A stretch of 64,000 nucleotides of DNA. It comes from Streptomyces sp. NBC_01288. Lineage in GTDB: Bacteria > Actinomycetota > Actinomycetes > Streptomycetales > Streptomycetaceae. Made by a program: the position numbers and the translations under genes. Below the pieces are notes generated by a model. It was not told where the DNA came from, did not search any database, and saw nothing but the letters and a program-made list of their open reading frames with translations. The stretch covers positions 6,881,001 to 6,945,000 of the forward strand of contig NZ_CP108427.1 of the NCBI RefSeq assembly GCF_035982055.1, read 5' to 3'. Shown piece by piece: positions 44,124-54,140 of this stretch (position 1 is its first letter; the number at the start of each line of letters is the position of its first letter).

Positions 44124-44196
44124 GGGGCTATAGCTCAGTTGGTAGAGCGCCTGCATGGCATGCAGGAGGTCAGGAGTTCAATTCTCCTTAGCTCCA
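44124..44196 (+). tRNA. tRNA-Ala (anticodon GGC), second copy
   Basis: The 73 nt are identical to the tRNA at 40938, including anticodon GGC. It is in the same orientation, 3186 bp downstream. The flanking DNA differs on the left side; on the right both copies continue with CAGA. Confidence 0.97.
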
Positions 44197-44204
44197 CAGA
44201 AATC

Positions 44205-44313
44205 GAAGGCGGGTCATCCCACAGGATGACCCGCCTTCGGTGTGTTCAGGGGGAGTTGGCGCCGTTCACGGAACAGCGGGCCGCCCTCTTCTTAAGAAGG
44301 CGGCCCGCTGTTC
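44205..44313. terminator. Two 15-bp hairpins between tRNA-Ala and the redox operon
   Basis: 44205-44219 pairs perfectly with 44224-44238 (loop CACA), and 44271-44285 pairs perfectly with 44299-44313 around a palindromic TTCTTAAGAA centre. The first probably ends the tRNA transcript; the second ends the convergent minus-strand operon. Confidence 0.75.
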
Positions 44314-44319
44314 GTGTGC

Positions 44320-45933
44320 TCAGCGGCCCAGAGCCCGCCGGCCGCGGCCCTGGGAGAGGACCGGCAGGTTGCGGGACGGGCCCTTGTCCCGCGCGGTCTC
44401 CTCCTCCAGGCGCAGGGCGAGCGCCGGGCAACGGCGCACCGCGCGGAGCGCCTTCGCCTCCGCGTACCGCGGCACCTGGGCCTGCGCGACGGTGGGGAAT
44501 CCGTCCGCGCCGAGTTCGAAGACCTCCGGGAGGATGTCCGCGCACAGACCGTGGCCCCGGCACAGCGTCCAGTCGACGTAGATCTTCTGACGGCTGGGAC
44601 CGCTCTCCTCGGCCTCCGCGCCGCTCGTGATGCCCGCCGGGAGCTGGCCGCCCTCGAAGAGCGGCAGAACGCCCTCCACGGGCCTTCCGCAGCCGTTTCC
44701 GAGGACGTGGGCGGCGAGGTCGTCCGTGAACGCCTTGATGGTCGACTCCAGGAACATCGCGGAGCCGTCCGGGTGTGAGCACGCGCCGCGCCGCTTCACG
44801 GCCTTGGCGACCTGCTTGAGCGCCTCCAGGGCGGCAGGGCCGCCGCCGTTGAGGATGTCCTCCATGCCGCGCGCGGCGGCGGGCAGACCGAGGTAGCAGG
44901 GACCGCACTGTCCCGCGCTCTCGTCGGCCAGCCACTGGGCCACGCGCAGTGACTCGCCCAGCGGGCAGGTCTCCTGGGTGATCGGCATGATGGCGCCCGC
45001 GCCGAGCGCACCGCCCACCGCGTCCAGGGAGTTGCGGGAGACGATCGCCTCGTTGACCGTCGCCGCGTCGATCCACTTGCCGTGGTAACCGCCCGTCAGC
45101 ACACCCTGGGGGACCGGCGGGGCACCGGCCAACTGAAGGACGTAGCGCAGCGGTACACCCGTGGGGACCTCGATCACCATCGGGCGCGCGACCGCCCCGG
45201 AGACCGTGAGCATGACGGTGCCGGGCTCGTCGTAGAGGCCGGTGTTGCCGTAGCGCTCGGGGCCGATGCGGGCGGCGATGGCGAGTTGGGCGAAGGTCTC
45301 GGCGTTCGAGAGCAGGGTGGGGACGCCGCCGACGCCGTTCTGGGAGGCGCTGACCTTGCGGCCGGGCGGGACCGCCGGGCCGCCGTCGATCGAGCGGATC
45401 AGCGACGCGGCGGCACCGGTGACCATGCGGACCGGGTTGCGCTGGACGAACGCCTTCAGCGCCGAACGGCGGGTGTTGCTCAGACCGCGTTCCGAGAGCG
45501 CGGCCTCCATGGAGCGTTGCGTCGACTCACGGGTGACCCCCACCACGAGCGTGCGGGCACCCAGGGCCTCGGCGACCAGGAGGGCGCCGTCCAGGATGAG
45601 GTGCGGGGCACGGTTGATGAGCACCGTGTCCTTGCGGCAGGCCGGCTCGTCCTCGCTGCCGTTGACGACGACGACCGGTCGTACACCGCGTTTGATCGCC
45701 GCTTCGGCGACCGACCGCAGCTTCTTGTGGAAGGGGAAGCCCGCGCCGCCGCGGCCCTTCAGGTTGATGGCCTCGGAGAGCTTCGCGAGCTGCTCCCCGC
45801 CCATCGGTTCGAGCGGTCCGTGCACCTTCAGGTGCATGGGCAGGTCGAGTCTCTCGACAAGGTCGAAGCCTGACGTGAGCTGCGGAAGCCCGACCACGCG
45901 GACTTCTGGGACGTCGGGCAGGGCCTCGTTCAC
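44320..45933 (-). CDS. NuoF-like flavoprotein fused to a [3Fe-4S]-type ferredoxin
   Basis: A 537-residue redox protein. Residues about 40-400 match NuoF: the FMN/NADH loop GRGGAGFPFHKKL (60-72), NGSEDEPACRKDTVL, an SLBB domain (TVMLTVSGAVARPMV, about 240-253) and the 4Fe-4S region ESAGQCGPC (338-346) with C385. The first Cys of that motif is Ala340. Residues about 450-510 form a ferredoxin with C458, C464 and C502, the C-x5-C...CP pattern of 3Fe-4S ferredoxins. The GTG overlaps the stop of the upstream membrane cytochrome gene (GTGA), so the two act together. It probably feeds electrons from NAD(P)H to that cytochrome. Confidence 0.85.
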   Translation of the reverse strand: MNEALPDVPEVRVVGLPQLTSGFDLVERLDLPMHLKVHGPLEPMGGEQLAKLSEAINLKGRGGAGFPFHKKLRSVAEAAIKRGVRPVVVVNGSEDEPACRKDTVLINRAPHLILDGALLVAEALGARTLVVGVTRESTQRSMEAALSERGLSNTRRSALKAFVQRNPVRMVTGAAASLIRSIDGGPAVPPGRKVSASQNGVGGVPTLLSNAETFAQLAIAARIGPERYGNTGLYDEPGTVMLTVSGAVARPMVIEVPTGVPLRYVLQLAGAPPVPQGVLTGGYHGKWIDAATVNEAIVSRNSLDAVGGALGAGAIMPITQETCPLGESLRVAQWLADESAGQCGPCYLGLPAAARGMEDILNGGGPAALEALKQVAKAVKRRGACSHPDGSAMFLESTIKAFTDDLAAHVLGNGCGRPVEGVLPLFEGGQLPAGITSGAEAEESGPSRQKIYVDWTLCRGHGLCADILPEVFELGADGFPTVAQAQVPRYAEAKALRAVRRCPALALRLEEETARDKGPSRNLPVLSQGRGRRALGR

Positions 45934-47249
45934 CTATAGCCTCCGGAAGGCGTGTTCCAAGGTTCGCCCGAGCCGCCCTGCGCGTCGAAGTCGTACGAAG
46001 CGTTGGGCGTTTGATCAGTGGCGGGACCGCTGTTGTACGTGTCATTGGGGTTGTACGTACCGGAGGCGCCGTTCGACTCACCGGTGTCGTACACGTATCC
46101 CTCGCCGTAGCCGCCAGCGCCCGAATTGTTGTTGTACGTAGGGATGTTGTACCCGGTGTCCTGGAGCGGGTCGTACGCCGACGGGGGCGCCTCGCCGACT
46201 GGCGGCGGTGACGGGACCGGCCAGCTGCCGGAGGTGCTGCCGCCGTTGTCCGCGCGCGGGACCGCCTGCGTGTTCTGCATGTCCATCGGCATGTTCATGC
46301 GCGAGGTCTGGTCGGTGACGAACGGCATCTGACCGGTGGACGGGTCGGCGGTGCGGTAGGCGGCCGCGAAGTCGTTCTTGGCCGTCTCCGGGGTCATCGA
46401 CCGCGTCTCGTACGCGGTGTTGGGGTCCACGCGCGGCATCGACCCGGTCTCGGTGAACGAGGGCTGCGCGGGGCGCCGGCTCTCGCGCTTCTCGTAGCCC
46501 GACAGCCCGGACTCGGACACCCGGCCGCGGCTCGCGTCGAGTTCGTCGAGACCCGGCCGCTCCTCGTTGCCCAGGAGCATGGCGACCTTGTTGGCGAACT
46601 TGCGCTTGAACGGGCGCGGCGCCGAGCGCAGGGCGAGGGCCGCGGCGACCCCGACCAGGCACAGCTCGTACGAGATCATGAAGAACGGCTTCGCCGCGCG
46701 GCCCGCGAACAGGCCGTGGACCAGGGCCGCGCACCAGGCCGGGTAGGCCAGCATGTGCATCGCGCGCCAGCGGGCGGCGACCGGCGCGGGGGACGCGAAC
46801 TGGTTGCGCAGGGCGCCGGTGATGCCCACGAAGATCATCAGCAGGCCGCCGAGCGAGCCGAGGCCGATGAGCCCGGCGCTGCCCTTCACGCCGAGGCTGA
46901 AGGGGATCAGCGCGGCGATCAGGACGGTGTGGTCGAGCGCCAGCTTGACCGTGATGTGCACCACGAGGAACGCGATCGAGCCGACGGCGGTCACCCGGTG
47001 GATGCCCTGCGCCACGATCCGCTGGCGGATGTTGAGGATGACCCGGTCCTGGGCGACGAGCCCCCAGATCACCGAGCAGGAGAGGGAGACGAGCGAGAGA
47101 ACACCCGCACCGAAGTTGAGGAAGTCCTGTACCTGGCTGCCTCCGGCCAGCACGAACACGGGTATGAAGATCAGGACGACGAGGCTCACCACGCCATAGG
47201 CCGAGCGGCCCGGCTTGGGGAGCGAACTGGTACTACGACGAGCGTTCAT
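45930..47249 (-). CDS. Ferric-reductase-like transmembrane cytochrome b
   Basis: A 439-residue membrane protein. The N-terminal 240 residues have about six helices, with His-bearing helices HRVTAVGSIAFLVVHITVKL and MHMLAYPAWCAALVHGL that should hold b-type haems, as in the ferric reductase/NOX domain. The C-terminal 200 residues are a cytoplasmic disordered tail rich in Tyr, Asn, Gly, Pro and Ser (NNNSGAGGYGEGYVYD). There is no FAD/NAD domain, so the partner NuoF-like protein must supply electrons. It starts at ATG 47249. The 45930 stop overlaps the next start by 4 nt. Confidence 0.82.
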   Translation of the reverse strand: MNARRSTSSLPKPGRSAYGVVSLVVLIFIPVFVLAGGSQVQDFLNFGAGVLSLVSLSCSVIWGLVAQDRVILNIRQRIVAQGIHRVTAVGSIAFLVVHITVKLALDHTVLIAALIPFSLGVKGSAGLIGLGSLGGLLMIFVGITGALRNQFASPAPVAARWRAMHMLAYPAWCAALVHGLFAGRAAKPFFMISYELCLVGVAAALALRSAPRPFKRKFANKVAMLLGNEERPGLDELDASRGRVSESGLSGYEKRESRRPAQPSFTETGSMPRVDPNTAYETRSMTPETAKNDFAAAYRTADPSTGQMPFVTDQTSRMNMPMDMQNTQAVPRADNGGSTSGSWPVPSPPPVGEAPPSAYDPLQDTGYNIPTYNNNSGAGGYGEGYVYDTGESNGASGTYNPNDTYNSGPATDQTPNASYDFDAQGGSGEPWNTPSGGYR

Positions 47250-47488
47250 GGGGGCAACTCCGAGCAGTATCGGGAAAGCGGTCCCGCTGCCGAACTCTAA
47301 GTGGCTCCATACCGGTGGGTACGAGGTTTGAGTTATTGCGTTGTTATCAAACGACAATGCGCTTGCTGTGATGTCCCGTAGTGGGTGGTACGCGAAGGTA
47401 ATCCTTGAACCGGGGTCAGTCCACGCCGGTGTGGACAGGGTGCCAAGGGTGATACGGAAGCGCGTCGCGTTGTGCTCAAGGGCTGCGG

Positions 47489-47494
47489 TACTCT
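47489..47494 (+). promoter_or_regulatory. TACTCT -10-like hexamer of the leuS leader
   Basis: TACTCT ends exactly 6 nt before the leader-peptide ATG at 47501. This points to a leaderless leader peptide, translated from the first nucleotide of the mRNA. No good -35 box was found. Confidence 0.5.
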
Positions 47495-47500
47495 GACGCC

Positions 47501-47539
47501 ATGCGTGCCGTACGCCTTCTGCTTAGCGAGCCGCGCTGA
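47501..47539 (+). CDS. Leader peptide of the leuS attenuator
   Basis: A 12-residue peptide, MRAVRLLLSEPR, with three consecutive Leu codons CTT-CTG-CTT at 47516-47524. CTT is rare in Streptomyces, so ribosomes should pause there when charged leucyl-tRNA is short. Its TGA lies inside the first stem of the attenuator. Its role is to set leuS transcription. Confidence 0.75.
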   Translation: MRAVRLLLSEPR

Positions 47540-47609
47540 TCAGTCCCGACCACCGGTGACGGTGAGGTCGGAATCAGCGCGGCGTCCCCTCCTGTGCGAG
47601 GGGATTTTT
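47533..47609 (+). promoter_or_regulatory. Transcription attenuator of leuS
   Basis: GCGCTGAT (47533-47540) pairs with ATCAGCGC (47573-47580), and CCGACC (47546-47551) with GGTCGG (47566-47571), forming a long first hairpin that includes the leader stop codon. A terminator follows: CCCCTC (47586-47591) with GAGGGG (47598-47603), then ATTTTT. This is the layout of ribosome-mediated attenuation. The alternative antiterminator pairing is not obvious by eye. Confidence 0.75.
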
Positions 47610-47693
47610 CATTTGCTGGACGTCACATGGTGGATGTCACAGCCTGAAATGTCGCAGCCGCTGGCAGAGACGATCGATGGAGCTTTGAGGATC

Positions 47694-50582
<2,889 letters not shown>

Positions 50583-50634
50583 TTCTGTGCAGCTCTTCGA
50601 CGGCGTCGGGGCGGCTGCCTCGGGGTAGTCCCCT

Positions 50635-50677
50635 ACGGGCAGGTCCAGGGTTCCTGTGGAACTCCGGACCTGCCCGT
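50635..50677 (+). terminator. Terminator after leuS
   Basis: ACGGGCAGGTCC (50635-50646) pairs with GGACCTGCCCGT (50666-50677), with an inner GTTCC/GGAAC stem. A TTGCGTTT tract follows. Confidence 0.85.
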
Positions 50678-50734
50678 TGCGTTTACCGTTGAAGGGCGGT
50701 GCGGCGTGTGCCGCCCGGAGCCGGTGGAGGAGCG

Positions 50735-51466
50735 TTGGAAGCCGTGATCACAGTCTTCGCCCTTCTCTTCCTGCTGTTCGTGGTCGTTGGCGGCTATGCG
50801 GCGGTCAAGGCGGTCGGTGCGGCCAAGCGCGGCGTCGACCGTACGGTCGCGCAGGCCCGGCGCTCGGTCGAGGACCACACCCTGCGCGCCAAGTCCTTCG
50901 CCCAGCCCGGCCCCCAGGGACAGGTGGCCCAACTCCGGCTCGCACTGCGCACATCGATGCGTGCGACCCAGGACGCGCTGCACGCGGGCGTGCCCCAGGA
51001 CGAGTCGCTCAAGGAGTCCCTGGGCCTCTTCCAGCGGCTCAGCGCCCACGGCCGTGAACTCGACGGCGAGCTCAGGCGCCTGGAGTCCGAGCCGGACCGC
51101 AGGACACTCGCCGAGCGGCTGCCCGCCCTGCGCGAGCGCACCGAGCGCATCACGAAGTCGGCGGACTCCCTGCGCTGGGCGGCCCGCGACCGCGCCGGCC
51201 GCTTCGCGGAGGACGACCTGGACACGCTGAGCGCCCAGATAGACATGGAGGCAGGTGCCCTGCGGCACTGGACGAAGGTCGATCCCGCATCGTCCCCGTG
51301 GCCGGACGCCCCGCCCGCCGACGCCACGGCGGATCGGCAGACCTGGCCGGAGCCCCCGCGCTCCCGCCCGGCCGCCGAGGAACCGGCCCCGTCCGCCATC
51401 ACCCCGCCAGGACGGCGTCCCACCTACCCCTGGCAGAAGAAACCCCGCCCGGAGAGCACGACTTGA
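50735..51466 (+). CDS. Membrane-anchored coiled-coil protein
   Basis: A protein of about 243 residues. One N-terminal membrane helix (VITVFALLFLLFVVVGGYAAV) is followed by a long charged helical region (residues about 40-180: RRSVEDHTLRAKSF, LRRLESEPDRRTLAERLPALRERTERI) and a Pro-rich tail. It is anchored on the inner face with a coiled coil. I recognise it as an actinobacterial conserved hypothetical. The TTG at 50735 with GGAGG 5 nt upstream is chosen; GTG 50744 is possible but far from the ribosome site. Confidence 0.7.
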   Translation: MEAVITVFALLFLLFVVVGGYAAVKAVGAAKRGVDRTVAQARRSVEDHTLRAKSFAQPGPQGQVAQLRLALRTSMRATQDALHAGVPQDESLKESLGLFQRLSAHGRELDGELRRLESEPDRRTLAERLPALRERTERITKSADSLRWAARDRAGRFAEDDLDTLSAQIDMEAGALRHWTKVDPASSPWPDAPPADATADRQTWPEPPRSRPAAEEPAPSAITPPGRRPTYPWQKKPRPESTT

Positions 51467-51561
51467 TCGGGCGGCACGGTGTGAGAGTTCGGCATGGTGT
51501 GATCCGGCCGGTTCCGGCCCAGGTGAAAGGGGTCGGGCTGCCGCCCGGCCGCTACGGCAGG

Positions 51562-51567
51562 TAACCT
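51562..51567 (+). promoter_or_regulatory. TAACCT -10-like hexamer before degV
   Basis: TAACCT ends 7 nt before the ATG at 51575, with no Shine-Dalgarno sequence, again consistent with a nearly leaderless transcript. Confidence 0.4.
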
Positions 51568-51574
51568 CCAGCTC

Positions 51575-52420
51575 ATGTCCCGCCATGTCGCGATCGTCAC
51601 CGATTCAACGGCCTACCTGCCGCCGCTGACGATGGAGCGCCACGGCATCACAGCGGTGCCATTGACCGTGGTCCTCGGCGACCGGGCGCTCGAAGAGGGC
51701 ACCGAGATCTCCACCCGCTCCCTGGCCCAGGCCCTGCAGAAGCGCCGCCCGGTCACCACCTCGCGCCCCAGCCCGCAGCTCTTCGCGGAGACCTACCGCA
51801 AGGTCGCCGAGTCGGGCGCCACCGGCATCGTCTCCCTCCACCTCTCCGCCGAACTGTCGGGCACCTACGACGCGGCGGTCGTCGCCGCGCGTGAGGCACC
51901 GGTGCCGGTGCGGGTCGTGGACACCGGGATGGTCGCGATGGCGCTCGGCTTCTGCGCACTCGCCGCGGCCGAGACGGCGGAGGCGGGCGGCACGGTGGAC
52001 GAGGCGGTCACCGCCGCGGAGAAACGGGCCGCCGGCACCTCCGCGTACTTCTACGTCGACACCCTCGACTATCTGCGCCGGGGCGGCCGAATCGGCGCGG
52101 CGCAGGCCCTGTTGGGCTCCGCGCTAGCCGTGAAGCCGCTGCTCCAGCTGGAGGGCGGGCGCATCGAACTCCTGGAGAAGGTACGGACGGCGTCGAAGGC
52201 GATCGCCCGTCTTGAGGAACTCGCGGCGGACCGGGCGGGCAGTGCGCAGGTCGACATCGCCGTTCACCATCTCTCCGCACCCGAGCGGGCGTCGGCGCTC
52301 GCGGATCGGTTGCGGGCGCGGGTGCCGGGGCTGGCCGATCTGCATGTGAGCGAGGTCGGGGCGGTGATCGGGGCGCATACCGGGCCTGGGTTGTTGGGGG
52401 CTGTGGTTTCGCCTCGGTGA
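51575..52420 (+). CDS. DegV family fatty-acid-binding protein
   Basis: A 281-residue DegV protein with VAIVTDSTAYLP at the N-terminus, TSRPSPQLF, VSLHLSAELSGTYDAA and DTLDYLRRGGRIG, all family marks. DegV proteins bind a fatty acid between two domains and can act as FakB subunits delivering exogenous fatty acids to the FakA kinase. No fakA lies in the window. It has its own putative promoter and ends upstream of comEA. Confidence 0.92.
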   Translation: MSRHVAIVTDSTAYLPPLTMERHGITAVPLTVVLGDRALEEGTEISTRSLAQALQKRRPVTTSRPSPQLFAETYRKVAESGATGIVSLHLSAELSGTYDAAVVAAREAPVPVRVVDTGMVAMALGFCALAAAETAEAGGTVDEAVTAAEKRAAGTSAYFYVDTLDYLRRGGRIGAAQALLGSALAVKPLLQLEGGRIELLEKVRTASKAIARLEELAADRAGSAQVDIAVHHLSAPERASALADRLRARVPGLADLHVSEVGAVIGAHTGPGLLGAVVSPR

Positions 52421-52539
52421 CGGGGTTCGGCGGGGGGTGGGGTTCGCCAGGGTGGCGGGGACGGGGTCGCGGGCTGGCGTTTTGGGTCGGTGTCCCGGGC
52501 CGGTGCCTTGGGTGGGTGACGCTCGTACGGGTGACGGAG

Positions 52540-52548
52540 TTATCCACA
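52540..52548 (+). promoter_or_regulatory. DnaA box upstream of comEA
   Basis: TTATCCACA is a perfect consensus DnaA box, 69 nt before the comEA start. A TTGACC hexamer lies at 52571-52576. It is isolated; no second box was seen nearby. Confidence 0.5.
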
Positions 52549-52616
52549 ACTGGGCGGTCGTCCCCGGGAATTGACCAAGATCATCGCGAAGTCGCGGAAT
52601 GCCCGATCCTCGGCGC

Positions 52617-54140
52617 ATGGCACTTCGATCACGCTCACACACAGCGACTGCGACCAGCGGCCCGGGCCGAGCCCCGTCCTCCGACGGCCGAACTCGGCAT
52701 CGCCGCGCGCCTGCACGGGGGCGGGCACAGCGTCAGGCTTCGGCGGAGGAACTTCGGCGGCGGGCGGAACTGCTCTTCGGCGAACGTGGTCAAGGTGGTG
52801 AACGTGCCGGGGAGCGGGGGGAGTTGGGGAATGGGCCGCCGGGTGGGTGCGGGAGCGGGGGTGAGGGCTCTGGGGCGCCGGTAGGGGAGAGGGCGGGGCG
52901 GTCTCTTCCGGTGGAGGGCGAGGGTGTGGGGCTTCCTGCTCCGCCGGGGGTCGAGGCTATGGGGGATTCTCGCCCGCCGGGGTCCGAGGCTATGGCGAGT
53001 TCCCCTGAGCTGGTGGGCGAGGTCATGGCGAGTTCTCCTGCGCGGGTGGGTGAAGTCGCGGGGGCTCTTGGTCCGCCCGCGAGTGAGGCGAGGGGGCGGG
53101 CTGTTCCGCCAGTGGTCAGGGCGGCGGGGCTTCGTTTCCCGGCGCCTGTCGATGCCGGGCCGTGGGCTGTTCGGGAGCGGGAGCCGGAGCCCAGGTCGGA
53201 GCGGGAGCTGAGGGCAGGGGCGGTGTTGGGCTCGGGGCAGCGGGTGGTCCGGGTGGGTTCGCCTGTGCGTGTTGCCCTGGAGCCTGATGTCTTCTCATAC
53301 GCCGGAGTGGTCGGAGGAGCCGAAACGGCTGGAGGCGTTGGGGAGTTCAGCGGTTCCGGAGAGGCCGGTGCCGGGCGGGATCGTGCGGCCGGGGTCTGGC
53401 GGGAGCGGGTCGGGGTGGCTCTGCGGGAGCGGATGCCGGTGTGGGTGCAGACGCGGTGCGGGCTGGAGCGGCGGAACGTGGTCGCGCTCGGTGTCCTGCT
53501 CGTGGTGGCCGCGGTTTTCGCCGTGCAGCACTTCTGGGTGGGCCGGACCCAGCCCGTTCGCGCACCGGAGGTGGTGGCGGCTCCCTACGGGGAAGAGGGT
53601 GGCGGCAAGGACGGCGGCGGCGGTGCGGCCGGGGGGAAGGGGGCCGGGCCGCGTGCCTCGTCGGTCGGAGCTCGGGGTGCCGCGGGTGCCGCCGGTACCG
53701 AGATCGTCGTGGACGTCAGCGGCAAGGTCCGGGAGCCCGGGGTTCATCGGCTTCCGGCCGGTTCACGGGTGACCGATGCGTTGCGGGCGGCGGGTGGGGT
53801 GCGTCAGGGCACGAACACCGAGGGGCTCAACCGGGCTCGGTTCCTCGTGGACGGGGAGCAGATCGTCGTCGGCGGTACTGCTCCTGCGGCGGCGCCTGGT
53901 GCGGGCGGCGGTGCGAACATCACAGGGGTGGCGGGAGCCGCTCCGACGGCTCCGGTCTCCCTCAACACGGCCACCGCCGACCAGCTCAACACCCTGCCCG
54001 GCGTCGGCCCGGTGCTGGCGCAGCACATCATCGACTACCGCACCCAGCACGGCGGTTTCCGCTCGGTGGACGAGCTGCGCCAGGTCAACGGCATCGGCGA
54101 CCGCCGCTTCGCCGATCTGCGGGACCTGGTACAGCCATGA
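52617..54140 (+). CDS. comEA: ComEA-type helix-hairpin-helix DNA-binding protein
   Basis: A 507-residue ComEA. The N-terminal 285 residues are low complexity (Gly/Ala/Glu/Pro/Val-rich, with a repeated MASSP-V-GEV pattern). Then come one membrane helix (NVVALGVLLVVAAVFAVQHF, about 287-306), a SLBB domain (VSGKVREPGVHRLPAGSRVTDALRAAGG) and the two HhH motifs (LNTATADQLNTLPGVGPVLAQHIIDYR, VDELRQVNGIG) in the last 60 residues. It binds double-stranded DNA outside the cell for uptake or transport. Its stop overlaps the comEC start (ATGA). The ATG at 52599 is a possible alternative start. Confidence 0.92.
   Translation: MALRSRSHTATATSGPGRAPSSDGRTRHRRAPARGRAQRQASAEELRRRAELLFGERGQGGERAGERGELGNGPPGGCGSGGEGSGAPVGERAGRSLPVEGEGVGLPAPPGVEAMGDSRPPGSEAMASSPELVGEVMASSPARVGEVAGALGPPASEARGRAVPPVVRAAGLRFPAPVDAGPWAVREREPEPRSERELRAGAVLGSGQRVVRVGSPVRVALEPDVFSYAGVVGGAETAGGVGEFSGSGEAGAGRDRAAGVWRERVGVALRERMPVWVQTRCGLERRNVVALGVLLVVAAVFAVQHFWVGRTQPVRAPEVVAAPYGEEGGGKDGGGGAAGGKGAGPRASSVGARGAAGAAGTEIVVDVSGKVREPGVHRLPAGSRVTDALRAAGGVRQGTNTEGLNRARFLVDGEQIVVGGTAPAAAPGAGGGANITGVAGAAPTAPVSLNTATADQLNTLPGVGPVLAQHIIDYRTQHGGFRSVDELRQVNGIGDRRFADLRDLVQP

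Noticed and set aside
40938..44196. Integrative element using tRNA-Ala as attachment site
   Set aside because: No integrase, excisionase or replication gene lies between the tRNAs, and both tRNAs are complete.
47250..47693. T-box riboswitch for leuS
   Set aside because: No T-box sequence or specifier loop was seen; a short peptide with Leu codons and an attenuator explains the leader better.
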